From Ramlibacter sp. Leaf400 (GTDB lineage Bacteria > Pseudomonadota > Gammaproteobacteria > Burkholderiales > Burkholderiaceae_C), in NCBI RefSeq assembly GCF_001424545.1, contig NZ_LMQL01000001.1:187198-251197 (forward strand): a stretch of DNA of 64,000 nt, given 5' to 3'. Under the pieces are notes generated by a model. That model was not told the origin of the DNA. It worked only from the letters and a program-made list of their open reading frames with translations, and made no database searches. Below, piece by piece: positions 8,150-15,914 of the stretch. The position numbers and the translations under genes were made by a program. Every line of letters starts with the position of its first letter. The stretch's first letter is position 1.

Positions 8150-8935
8150 ATGACCCTGTTCCGTACCGCCTTCGTGGCGACCTGCCTCACCCTCGCCGCC
8201 GCGGCCGCGCAGGCCGACCTGCTGGACGACATCATGAAGGCCAAGAAGATCCGCATCTCGACCGACATGGCGATCCCGCCGGCCGGCATGATGGACAGCA
8301 GCATGAAGCCCACCGGCTCCGACGTGGAGACGGCGCAGCTGCTGGCCAAGGACTGGGGCCTGGAGATCGAGTGGGTGCCCACCACCGGCGCCACCCGCAT
8401 CCCCAACGTCAACACCGGCAAGGCCGACATCATCATCTCCACGCTGTCGGTGACGCCCGAGCGCGCCAAGGTGATCGACTTCTCCAAGCCCTACGCCGTG
8501 CTGCAGTCGGTGGTGGGCGCGCCCAAGACGGCCGCCATCAAGGACTGGGCCGACCTCAAGGGCAAGAACGTCACCGTCACCCGCGGCACCACCCAGGACA
8601 CCGAGCTGAGCGCCATGGCCAATGAGCGCGGCTACAAGGTCGTGCGCTACGACGACGACGCCACCATGGTCACCGCCGGCGCCACCGGCCAGGCCGACGT
8701 GGTCGCCACCTCGGTGGCGCTGGTCAACGCCATCACCGCCAAGAACCCGCAGAAGCCCTGGGAGCCGAAGTTCGTGATCCGCAACTTCGACCTGGCCATC
8801 GGCACCAAGCAGGGCGAGCCGCGCCTGCAGGCCAAGCTCAACGAGTGGGTCTCGGCCAACCTGAAGAACGGCAAGCTCAGCGACATCTACAAGAAGTACT
8901 ACGGCGTGGCACTGCCCGCCGCCATGACCAACTGA
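8150..8935 (+). CDS. Periplasmic solute-binding protein of the polar amino acid ABC system (SBP family 3)
   Basis: The 261-residue precursor has a Sec signal peptide (about residues 1-22, cleaved after AAAQA). The mature protein looks like family-3 binding proteins: KKIRISTDMAIPPAGMMD, then GSDVETAQLLAKDWGLEIEWV, then the hinge segment ADIIISTLSVTPERAKVIDFSKPY. Standard amino-acid binders usually have an Arg that holds the carboxylate in this region; here the segment reads TPERAKV, so an acidic ligand is plausible. The start has an AGGAGACA ribosome site at 8139-8146. It is placed last in the transport block, just before sugar-phosphate enzymes, so the ligand may be a sugar acid rather than an amino acid. 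Confidence 0.9.
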   Translation: MTLFRTAFVATCLTLAAAAAQADLLDDIMKAKKIRISTDMAIPPAGMMDSSMKPTGSDVETAQLLAKDWGLEIEWVPTTGATRIPNVNTGKADIIISTLSVTPERAKVIDFSKPYAVLQSVVGAPKTAAIKDWADLKGKNVTVTRGTTQDTELSAMANERGYKVVRYDDDATMVTAGATGQADVVATSVALVNAITAKNPQKPWEPKFVIRNFDLAIGTKQGEPRLQAKLNEWVSANLKNGKLSDIYKKYYGVALPAAMTN

Positions 8936-8958
8936 TCCTTCGGGACGAAGGGAAGCAC

Positions 8959-9408
8959 ATGAAGATCGTCATCGGCTCGGACCACGCAGGCTGGGCACTC
9001 AAGGGGGGCGTGATCGCCCACATCAAGGAGCTGGGCCACGAGGTGGTGGACGTGGGCAGCCACGATCCCAAGCCCGTGGACTTCCCGGACATCGCCCAGG
9101 CGCTCACCGCCAAGGTGCTGTCCGGCGAGGCGCAGCGCGGCATCATGGTCTGCGGCACCGGCGTGGGCGCGTCCATCGCGGCCAACAAGGTGCGCGGCAT
9201 CCGCGCCGCCGTGTGCCACGACGTGCACTCGGCCCACCAGAGCGTGGAGCACGACGACGTCAACGTCATGTGCATCGGGGCCCAGATCGTCGGCCCCTGG
9301 CTGGCCAACGATCTGGTCGAGTCCTTCCTGGAAGCGGAGTTCGAGGACAACGAGGACTACCGCCGCCGGGTCGACAAGCTCCACCAGATGGACTCCGGGT
9401 TCAAGTGA
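8959..9408 (+). CDS. RpiB/LacA/LacB family sugar-phosphate isomerase
   Basis: The 149-residue protein has the RpiB hallmarks: IGSDHAGWALK at the N-terminus, the catalytic-cysteine loop MVCGTGVGASIAANKVRGIRA (near residue 65) and HDVHSAHQSVEHDDVNVMC. RpiB enzymes interconvert aldose and ketose phosphates in the cytoplasm. The motif EHDD replaces the usual HND-type segment of ribose-5-phosphate isomerases and, from memory, resembles the erythrulose-phosphate isomerase subgroup, which I cannot verify. The gene follows the binding protein by 23 bp and overlaps the kinase by 4 bp. It points to a phosphorylated sugar intermediate in this pathway. Confidence 0.88.
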   Translation: MKIVIGSDHAGWALKGGVIAHIKELGHEVVDVGSHDPKPVDFPDIAQALTAKVLSGEAQRGIMVCGTGVGASIAANKVRGIRAAVCHDVHSAHQSVEHDDVNVMCIGAQIVGPWLANDLVESFLEAEFEDNEDYRRRVDKLHQMDSGFK

Positions 9409-10334
9409 AACCTGTCCACGCAGGCGGCCGGATCGTCGTGTTCGGCAGCCTGAACATGGACCTGGTGGCCCGGGTGCCGCGCATGCCCGGGCCGGGCGAG
9501 ACGCTGGCGGGACACGGCTTCTTCTCCAATGCCGGCGGCAAGGGCGCCAACCAGGCCGTGGCCGCGGCCCGCCAGGGCGCGCAGGTCGCCATGGTGGGCC
9601 AGGTCGGCGCCGATGCCTTCGGTGCCGAGCTGGGCACGGCCCTGCATGACAACGGCGTGGACGTCACGGACGTTCGCGCGACGGCCGAGGCGCCCACGGG
9701 CGTGGCCATGATCCTGGTGGACGACGGGGCGCAGAACTGCATCGCCGTCATCGCCGGCGCCAACGCGCAGGTGGGCCCGGCCGATGCGCAGGCGCTGGTC
9801 GAGCGGCTGGGCCCCGGCGACCTGCTGCTGCTGCAGCTGGAGGTGCCGATGGACGCCGTGCAGCGCGCCGCCGCCGTGGCCCGCGAGCGCGGCGCCACCG
9901 TCGTGCTCAACCCCGCTCCCGCGCACGCGCTGCCCGCCGCGCTCTGGCCGCTGGTCGACATCCTGGTGCTCAACGAGACCGAGGCCGGGATGCTCGATGG
10001 CCAGGCGAGCGTCGATGCGTCGTCGGCCGCCGGGGTCGGCGCCCGCCTGCTGCAACGCGGACCGAACCACGTGATCGTCACGCTCGGCGCCGACGGCGTG
10101 GTGTGGACCAGCGCGGCCGGCACCCAGCACTTCGACGCGGTCCGCGTCCAGGCGATCGACACCACCGCCGCCGGCGACACCTTCATCGGCGCGCTGGCCG
10201 CACGGCTGGCCGCCCAGCTCCCGATGGCCGATGCCATAGCGCACGGCATCCGCGCCGCCGCGTTGTCCGTCACCCGACCCGGGGCCCAGGCCTCCATGCC
10301 CACCCTGGCCGAGGTGGCGCGGTTCGCGCCCTGA
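9405..10334 (+). CDS. PfkB family carbohydrate kinase (ribokinase-like)
   Basis: The 309-residue kinase has the N-terminal ribokinase signature FGSLNMDLVARVPRMPGPGET, the GGKGANQAVAAARQGA motif and the C-terminal ATP/anion-hole motif DTTAAGDTFIGALAA, with Asp as catalytic base. It phosphorylates a sugar or sugar-like alcohol in the cytoplasm. The start GTG 9405 overlaps the isomerase stop (GTGA); a longer reading from 9213 is a shadow. A convergent psuG gene lies downstream, but this kinase is in the GntR operon and looks closer to RbsK than to pseudouridine kinase. The substrate is uncertain. Confidence 0.88.
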   Translation: MKPVHAGGRIVVFGSLNMDLVARVPRMPGPGETLAGHGFFSNAGGKGANQAVAAARQGAQVAMVGQVGADAFGAELGTALHDNGVDVTDVRATAEAPTGVAMILVDDGAQNCIAVIAGANAQVGPADAQALVERLGPGDLLLLQLEVPMDAVQRAAAVARERGATVVLNPAPAHALPAALWPLVDILVLNETEAGMLDGQASVDASSAAGVGARLLQRGPNHVIVTLGADGVVWTSAAGTQHFDAVRVQAIDTTAAGDTFIGALAARLAAQLPMADAIAHGIRAAALSVTRPGAQASMPTLAEVARFAP

Positions 10335-10362
10335 GCCTTCGCGGGCCACGCGAGGCCGCGCC

Positions 10363-10731
10363 ATGCCGCTGCACTACCTCGTCTTCGACTTCAGCGATGA
10401 AGACTCGGGCCGCGGCAGCTTCGATGCCATGGCCTCGGTGGCGCCCGAGCGCCGGGCCGCGCTGCTCGACGAGATCGCCGCCGTCATGCGGTGGTCGCAC
10501 CGCACCTTCGGGCCGGCCGGCGCGCTGGACGACGACGGCGAGTGGGACTACGAGCTGCAGGCCGTGGCGGAGCCCGGCACGCCCCTGCAGATCGCCTACG
10601 AAGCGGGCCGCGGCGAAGTGTCCCTGTCGCCGGGCCCGAGCCTGGGCGATGCGCTTACCACCGTGACGCTGGTGCTCAGCGGCTCGCCGGCTTTCTGCCA
10701 GGCGTTCCAGGACGCCTTCGGCGTCGACTAG
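10363..10731 (+). CDS. Unknown 122-residue protein
   Basis: I do not recognise this protein. It is acidic and soluble, beginning MPLHYLVFDFSDEDSGRGSF, with repeated aromatic-acid stretches (DDDGEWDYELQAV) and a C-terminal SPAFCQAFQDAFGVD. No signal peptide or membrane segment is visible. It follows the kinase by 28 bp in the same direction and may be the last gene of the operon. Its stop lies in the palindrome CTAG, which also supplies the stop of the convergent psuG gene. Base composition matches the neighbours. Confidence 0.7.
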   Translation: MPLHYLVFDFSDEDSGRGSFDAMASVAPERRAALLDEIAAVMRWSHRTFGPAGALDDDGEWDYELQAVAEPGTPLQIAYEAGRGEVSLSPGPSLGDALTTVTLVLSGSPAFCQAFQDAFGVD

Positions 10732-11675
10732 GCCGGGCCCGCGCCACGCGCGGTGTCCGCCAGCGCCAGGGCCAGGCGGGCGCCGGCTTCGGCGTTGTGC
10801 TTCACCAGCGCGATGTTGGTCGCCAGGCTGCGCCCGCCCGTCAGCGACTTGATGCGCGACAGCAGGAAGGGCGTCACCGCCTTGCCGGTGATCCCCTGCT
10901 CGCCGGCTTCGGCGAGCGCCTGCCGCGTCATGGCTTCGATCTCCTGCGCCGGCATGGCGGCCGGCTCGGGCACCGGCACGCTCACCACCACGCCGCCGGC
11001 CAGGCCCAGGTCCCACTTGGTGCGGATGAAGCGCGCCTGCTGCGCGGGGTCGTCGATGCGGAAGTCCGCGCGAAAGCCGCTGTCGCGCGTGTAGAACGCG
11101 GCGAAATTGTCCTGCCCGCAGGCGAGCACCGGCACGCCGTGCGTCTCCAGGTATTCCAGCGTGAGCCCGATGTCCAGGATGGACTTGGCGCCGGCGCACA
11201 CGACCGCCACCGACGTGCGCGCCAGCTCCTGCAGGTCGGCGGAGATGTCGAAGCTCTCCTGCGCGCCCCGGTGCACGCCGCCGATCCCGCCGGTGACGAA
11301 GACCTCGATGCCGGCCAGCGCCGCGCAGATCATCGTGCCGGCCACCGTGGTGGCGCCCAGGGCGCCGTCGGCCAGCGCGGCGGGCAGGTCGCGCCGGCTG
11401 ACCTTGCGGGCCTGGCCGGAGCGGCCCAGGAGTTCCAGTTCGTCGTCGGACAGGCCGATGCGGATGCGCCCGCCGATCACCGCGATCGTGGCGGGTTCGG
11501 CCCCGAGGCCGCGGATCAGCGCCTCGACCTCGCGTGCGGTCCGCACGTTCTCCGGGTAGGGCATGCCGTGCGCGACGATGGTCGACTCCAGCGCCACCAG
11601 CGGCCGGCCGGCGGTTTGCGCCGCGAGCACGGGCGCGCTGCGGACCAGCCAGGATTCGGCGGAGGAAGGGTTCAT
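10728..11675 (-). CDS. psuG: Pseudouridine-5'-phosphate glycosidase
   Basis: The 315-residue enzyme cleaves pseudouridine 5'-phosphate to uracil and ribose 5-phosphate. Family residues are visible: ALESTIVAHGMPYPEN near residue 30 (with the conserved Glu), and AGAKSILDIGLTLEYLETHG holding the lysine that forms the Schiff base with the ribose. GGIGGVHRGAQESFDISADL and LVKHNAEAGARLALAL are also typical. Length is normal for the family. ATG 11675 has AAGGAG 11 bp upstream; a longer frame to 12233 is a shadow. A MarR gene lies 38 bp upstream on the same strand. No dedicated pseudouridine kinase sits next to it, though the PfkB enzyme at 9405 is convergent. Confidence 0.93.
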   Translation of the reverse strand: MNPSSAESWLVRSAPVLAAQTAGRPLVALESTIVAHGMPYPENVRTAREVEALIRGLGAEPATIAVIGGRIRIGLSDDELELLGRSGQARKVSRRDLPAALADGALGATTVAGTMICAALAGIEVFVTGGIGGVHRGAQESFDISADLQELARTSVAVVCAGAKSILDIGLTLEYLETHGVPVLACGQDNFAAFYTRDSGFRADFRIDDPAQQARFIRTKWDLGLAGGVVVSVPVPEPAAMPAQEIEAMTRQALAEAGEQGITGKAVTPFLLSRIKSLTGGRSLATNIALVKHNAEAGARLALALADTARGAGPA

Positions 11676-11713
11676 GTCGGGCAGCTCCTTGCGGGGCGCA
11701 GGTTCGCGGCCGG

Positions 11714-12187
11714 TCAGGCCTTGCGCTGCGCGGCGACCTTGCGCAGCAGCTCCATCAGCACCGCCTTCTCCACGCCGGTGAGGGGCCGCAGCAGGTCGTT
11801 CTCCATGGTGGCGGCGATCCCCTGCGCCTTGTCGACGAAGGCCTTGCCCGACTTCGTCAGTCTCAGGTGCTGCACGCGCTTGTCGTCGTCGCCCTGCTTC
11901 TTGGCCACCAGGTCGCGCTCGGCCAGGCGATCGAGGATCAGGGACATCCGCGCCGCGGCCGTGCTCAGGCTGGCGCACAGCTGCTTGCCCGTCACGTCCG
12001 GGTTGGAATCGATGAGGACCAGCACGGTGTATTCGACCTGGGTGACGCCCAGCGGCTTGCCGATGTGCCGCTCGAAGACCTTCAGCGTCGGGATCGAGGC
12101 CTGCGCCAGGTTGTAGCCCAGCAGGGTCTGCATGCGCGAGTGGTCCAGGCCCCCCGGCAGTTCGTGGTCGTCCGCGTTCCCTGTCAT
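11714..12187 (-). CDS. MarR family transcriptional regulator
   Basis: The 157-residue protein has a MarR winged helix: GVTQVEYTVLVLIDSNPDVTGKQLCASLSTAAARMSLILDRLAERDLV covers helices H3-H4 and the wing begins KKQGDDDKRVQHLRLTKSG. It probably binds DNA as a dimer in the cytoplasm and answers to an aromatic acid, as many relatives do. It is divergent from the tannase-like gene at 12424 and upstream of psuG. No Shine-Dalgarno is apparent; TAGACT lies 9 nt upstream of the start. Control of the divergent esterase gene is a context-based inference. Confidence 0.9.
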   Translation of the reverse strand: MTGNADDHELPGGLDHSRMQTLLGYNLAQASIPTLKVFERHIGKPLGVTQVEYTVLVLIDSNPDVTGKQLCASLSTAAARMSLILDRLAERDLVAKKQGDDDKRVQHLRLTKSGKAFVDKAQGIAATMENDLLRPLTGVEKAVLMELLRKVAAQRKA

Positions 12188-12263
12188 TGCGGCCCGAGTC
12201 TAAGTGAGCAGCACGGCGGACAAGGGTTTCCACCAGCCGAGCCGGGCGCTGTCGAGGCCTATA

Positions 12264-12284
12264 TTAGTTCACGTAGATAACTTG
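12264..12284. promoter_or_regulatory. AT-rich candidate MarR operator/promoter region
   Basis: The segment TTAGTTCACGTAGATAACTTG sits in the MarR-tannase intergenic region and is much more AT-rich than its surroundings. It contains inverted GTT/AAC and AGTT/AACT arms 9 bp apart. MarR dimers bind imperfect palindromes of about this size. The symmetry is weak, so this is a tentative site. Confidence 0.35.
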
Positions 12285-12423
12285 TTTGGCGGGTTCGAAG
12301 GCGCGGCGCTGTCTGTGAGGTTGCTGCCTTCCGCTCGAAAAGTAGTTTCTGCGATGAATCGATTTGCCTGGCAGGTCGCCCCCGCCAGGCCGGAACGGAC
12401 TCAGCCCTTTGATCGGAGATTTC

Positions 12424-14187
12424 ATGAGACTTCGTAGCTCGCCTCTCGGTGCCGGCGGTGCCGTCACCCTGGCGCTGGGATTGGCGCTTGCCGCCTGCGG
12501 GGGAGGGGGCGGCTCGGCTCCCGTGGCCGACGCGCCCACGACCGCGGTGCAGGTCCCGCAAGCCCAGGCCCTCCCGCAACTGGCCCCCGCCGTGGGCGCG
12601 CAACTGCAGGGCACCTGCGCCGACCTGGGCGCCTTCGCCTACCCGGGCACGGTCATCACCTCGGTCACCACCGCCGCGGCGGGGGCCCTGACCGTGGCCG
12701 GCAACCCCATCGCCTCGCACTGCGTGGTGGTCGGCAAGATGAATGAGCGCGTGAGCGCGGTGGACGGCCAGACGTACGCGATCGGTTTCCAGATGCGCCT
12801 GCCCCTGCAATGGAGCGGCCGCTTCATGTACCAGGGCAACGGCGGCACCGACGGGGCGGTCAGCAACGCGGTCGGCTCGGCGGGCAGCGGCGGCCCCCTG
12901 AACAACGCGCTGAACCGCGGCTTCGCCGTGATCTCCTCCGATGCCGGCCACAGCGCCGCGCAGAACCCGCTCTTCGGCATGGACCCGATCGCGCGCGTCG
13001 ACTACGGCTACGGCGCCGTCGAGAAGCTCACGCCGATGGCCAAGGCGCTGGTCAAGGCGGCCTACGGCAAGGGGCCGGACCGCTCCTATGTCGGCGGCAC
13101 GTCCAACGGCGGCCGGCATGCGATGGTGGCCGCCGCGCGGCTGCCGGGCGAGTACGACGGCGTGCTGGCCAACTCCCCGGGCTTCAACCTGCCCAAGGCC
13201 GCCGCGGCGCAGCTGTATTCCGCGCAGCAGTGGCGCCGCGTCGCGACCGACCTGAACGACCTGGAAACCGCCTTCACGCTGGTGGAGCGGCAGATGGTCG
13301 CGCAGAAGATCCTGGACCGCTGCGATGCGCTGGATGGCGCCACCGACGGCCTGGTGCAGGACATCGAAGCCTGCCGCACAGCCTTCGACCTCTTCGCCCA
13401 CGTGCCCACCTGCTCCGGTGCGCGCGACGGCACCTGCCTGACCGCGGCGCAGAAGAGCGCGGTCGACGCGATGTACTACGGCCCGGTCAACAGCCGCGGG
13501 CAGCAGCTCTACGCCACCCAGCCCTACGACCCCGGGCTGGCCACGGCGGGCTGGGCCAGCTGGAAGTTCACGGCTTCCGTCGGCAATGCGCGCGACCCGG
13601 TCGCCGTGGGCATCATCTTCCAGGTGACGCCGGACCCGACCGTCGCGACCGCCAGCCGCGACTTCGCGTTCAACTACAACTTCGACCTCGACTACCCGAA
13701 GCTGTTCGCCACGAACGCGACGTACACGGAGAGCTCGATGTCCTTCATGACGCCGCCCAACCCGACCAAGCTGGAACGGCTGCGCGACCGCGGCGCCAAG
13801 ATGATCGTCGTGCAGGGCGCATCGGACGGCGTGTTCTCCATCGACGACACCAAGCGCTGGTACGACGAGCTGAACACCGAAAACGGCGGCAAGGCCGCGG
13901 ACTTCGCCAGGTTCTACCGCGTGCCGGGCATGAACCACAGCAGCGGCGGCATCGCGACCGACCAGTACGACGCGCTGGAGGCCCTGGTCAACTGGGTCGA
14001 GTTCGGCGTCGCGCCCGACCGCATCGTCGCCCAGGCCCGCGGTGCAGGCAACCCCGGCGGCGTCAATGCCCTGGTGCCCGCCGGCTGGGCCGCGGACCGC
14101 ACCCGGCCGCTGTGCCCCTATCCGGCCGTGGCGCGGTACAGCGGCTCGGGCGACATCGAGCGCGCGGAGAACTTCAGCTGCCGCTGA
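12424..14187 (+). CDS. Tannase/feruloyl esterase family lipoprotein
   Basis: The 587-residue protein belongs to the tannase/feruloyl esterase family of alpha/beta hydrolases that release phenolic acids from plant esters. The nucleophile elbow is GGTSNGGRH (Ser227), the acid is probably Asp468 (GASDGVFS) and the base His505 (GMNHSSGG). The family usually has Cys before the Ser and after the His, joined as a disulfide; here they are Thr226 and Ser506. The N-terminus is a lipoprotein signal with lipobox LAAC followed by GGGGG, so it is exported and tethered. ATG 12424 follows CGGAGA. The 3' end overlaps the convergent gene by 14 bp. MarR lies divergently upstream. Confidence 0.88.
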   Translation: MRLRSSPLGAGGAVTLALGLALAACGGGGGSAPVADAPTTAVQVPQAQALPQLAPAVGAQLQGTCADLGAFAYPGTVITSVTTAAAGALTVAGNPIASHCVVVGKMNERVSAVDGQTYAIGFQMRLPLQWSGRFMYQGNGGTDGAVSNAVGSAGSGGPLNNALNRGFAVISSDAGHSAAQNPLFGMDPIARVDYGYGAVEKLTPMAKALVKAAYGKGPDRSYVGGTSNGGRHAMVAAARLPGEYDGVLANSPGFNLPKAAAAQLYSAQQWRRVATDLNDLETAFTLVERQMVAQKILDRCDALDGATDGLVQDIEACRTAFDLFAHVPTCSGARDGTCLTAAQKSAVDAMYYGPVNSRGQQLYATQPYDPGLATAGWASWKFTASVGNARDPVAVGIIFQVTPDPTVATASRDFAFNYNFDLDYPKLFATNATYTESSMSFMTPPNPTKLERLRDRGAKMIVVQGASDGVFSIDDTKRWYDELNTENGGKAADFARFYRVPGMNHSSGGIATDQYDALEALVNWVEFGVAPDRIVAQARGAGNPGGVNALVPAGWAADRTRPLCPYPAVARYSGSGDIERAENFSCR

Positions 14188-14902
14188 AGTCCTGGAACAG
14201 GCGGCCGAACCCCGGTGACCCGGGCGGCACGCCGGCCAGGCGCACCACGTCCCAGAAACCCGCCGGGGAACTGGCGGTCACCGGCAGCCCGAGTTCGCGC
14301 TCGAGCTGCCGGATCGCGTCCAGCGTGAGCAGGCCTCCGCAGGAGATGAAGACGCCGTCGGCGCTGCGGTCGCGCGCCACCACCTCGTGCGACAGGCGCA
14401 CCAGCGCTTCGGTCGTGACCTCGCCGACTTCCCTGACCCCGGTGATGGCCATGCCCTGGATCGCGGTGACGGTGAAGCCGGCATGCGTGAGGTAGGCCAC
14501 CAGCTTGTCGTTCAGCTCGTCGATGTAGGAGGTGGCCACCGCGACGCGGCGGATGCCCAGTTCCTTGAGCGCCGACACGATGGCGTGGCTCATGGTGGTG
14601 CAGGGCACGCCGGTGGCTTCCTGCATGCTCGCGCGCAGCGACTCGGTGAACTCCGGGCCGCGGTAGAAGCTGATGGACGTCCCCATCAGCGAGATGACCT
14701 CGGCGCCGGCCTGCCGCAGCTCGCGCGCACGATCGAGCACGGTGTCGATGACGGGCGCGAAGCCTTCCGGCGACACGCCGGCTATGCCCAGCCCGCGCGC
14801 GATGAAACGCACCCGGTCGCCGTACAGCATGGGCCCGTCCTGCGGCACCTTGCCGTGGCCGGGCGGCACGATCAGGCCGACCGTGGGGATGCCGCTTTTC
14901 AT
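14174..14902 (-). CDS. Arylmalonate decarboxylase homologue (Asp/Glu racemase superfamily)
   Basis: The 242-residue protein closely resembles Bordetella bronchiseptica arylmalonate decarboxylase, a cofactor-free enzyme that decarboxylates alpha-aryl malonates. Numbering from its own Met, the dioxyanion-hole residues are Thr75, Ser76 and Tyr126, Gly74 precedes them, and the catalytic cysteine is Cys188 in ISCGGLLTLDAI, the same numbers as I recall for the characterised enzyme. Only one of the two racemase cysteine positions is present (Gly74 replaces the other), which favours decarboxylation over racemisation. ATG 14902 overlaps the stop of the Bug receptor gene (ATGA). It lies in an operon with that receptor and an enolase-superfamily enzyme, suggesting a natural malonate-type substrate taken up from outside. 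Confidence 0.88.
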   Translation of the reverse strand: MKSGIPTVGLIVPPGHGKVPQDGPMLYGDRVRFIARGLGIAGVSPEGFAPVIDTVLDRARELRQAGAEVISLMGTSISFYRGPEFTESLRASMQEATGVPCTTMSHAIVSALKELGIRRVAVATSYIDELNDKLVAYLTHAGFTVTAIQGMAITGVREVGEVTTEALVRLSHEVVARDRSADGVFISCGGLLTLDAIRQLERELGLPVTASSPAGFWDVVRLAGVPPGSPGFGRLFQDFSGS

Positions 14903-15876
14903 TCGTTGGCGATCTTCTGCGACTTGACCAGCCTGGACCACTCGGCCGTCTCCTGCGCCAGCGCGCGACCCAGTTGCGCGGGCGGCAGGTACGCGGGGAT
15001 GCCGCCGGCCTTGGTGGCGGCCTGCGCCATCTCGGGGCTGGCCAGCACCTTGCGCATCGCCTCGTCGAGTTTCTCGATCACGGGCGCCGGCGTGCCCGCG
15101 GGGGCCAGCACCATCAGCCGCGGGGCCACGTCGAAGCCGGGCAGGGCGTCGGCGAGGGCCGGCACGTTCTCGGCGCCGGGCAGCTTGCCAGTGCTCATCA
15201 TGCCGATGGCCTTGAGCTTGCCGGCGTTGGCCTGCGCCAGGCCGGCCGCCGCGCTCACCACGCCGATGGGCACCTGTCCGCTCATCACGTCCGGGACGAT
15301 CTGCGAGGCGCCGCGGTAGGGGATGTGGACGATGAAGGCCTGCGACCGCGACTTGAGCATCTCGAAGCCCAGGTGGTGCACCGTACCCACGCCCGACGTG
15401 GCGTACGAGTAGGTGCCGGGCTTGGCCTTGAGCAGCGCGATCAGCTCCTTGGGGTTGCTGGCCGGCAGGTTGTTGTTGGCCACCACCAGCAGTGGCGTGA
15501 CGAAGGCGCCGGCCACGGGCGCGAAGGACTTGAGCGGGTCGACGTTGGCGCGCGGCTGCAGCACCGACGTGATCAGCATGCCGCTTTCGCCCAGCAGCAG
15601 CGTGTGGCCGTCCGGGGGCGAGTTGGCCACCAGCTCGGCGGCGATCATGCCGCTGGCGCCCGAGCGGTTCTCCACCACCACCTGCTGGCCCAGCACGGCC
15701 GGCAGGCGCGCGGACAGCAGCCGCGCCATCGCGTCGACGCCGCCGCCCGCGTTGTAGCCCACCAGCAGGCGGATCGGCTTGTCGGGGAAGGCCTGGGCGC
15801 CCGCGAAAGGCGCGGCCAGCGCCACGGCCGCCGCGAGCACGGCGCGCCGCGAGAAAGTGCAAAGGTTGCGGTTCAC
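14899..15876 (-). CDS. Bug family tripartite tricarboxylate transporter substrate-binding protein
   Basis: The 325-residue precursor is a periplasmic TctC/Bug receptor. The signal peptide covers about residues 1-30 (SRRAVLAAAVALAAPFAGAQA), and the mature protein has the family features FPDKPIRLLVGYNAGGGVDAMAR, VVVENRSGASGMIAAELVA and GTVHHLGFEM, followed by IPYRGASQIVPDVMSGQV. Ligands of the family are usually carboxylates bound by two water molecules. GTG 15876 is preceded by AAGGAGACA. No TctA/TctB membrane genes are in the window. Its place between the AMDase homologue and the enolase-superfamily gene suggests it captures the pathway substrate. Confidence 0.92.
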   Translation of the reverse strand: MNRNLCTFSRRAVLAAAVALAAPFAGAQAFPDKPIRLLVGYNAGGGVDAMARLLSARLPAVLGQQVVVENRSGASGMIAAELVANSPPDGHTLLLGESGMLITSVLQPRANVDPLKSFAPVAGAFVTPLLVVANNNLPASNPKELIALLKAKPGTYSYATSGVGTVHHLGFEMLKSRSQAFIVHIPYRGASQIVPDVMSGQVPIGVVSAAAGLAQANAGKLKAIGMMSTGKLPGAENVPALADALPGFDVAPRLMVLAPAGTPAPVIEKLDEAMRKVLASPEMAQAATKAGGIPAYLPPAQLGRALAQETAEWSRLVKSQKIANE

Positions 15877-15914
15877 TGCTTGTCTCCTTGGAATGCTTTT
15901 CTGTCGGGCCGGGC

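Noticed and set aside
9405..11675. PfkB kinase and PsuG as a pseudouridine degradation pair
   Set aside because: The genes are convergent, in separate transcripts, and the kinase lies inside the GntR operon by 4 bp overlaps. The association is proximity only.
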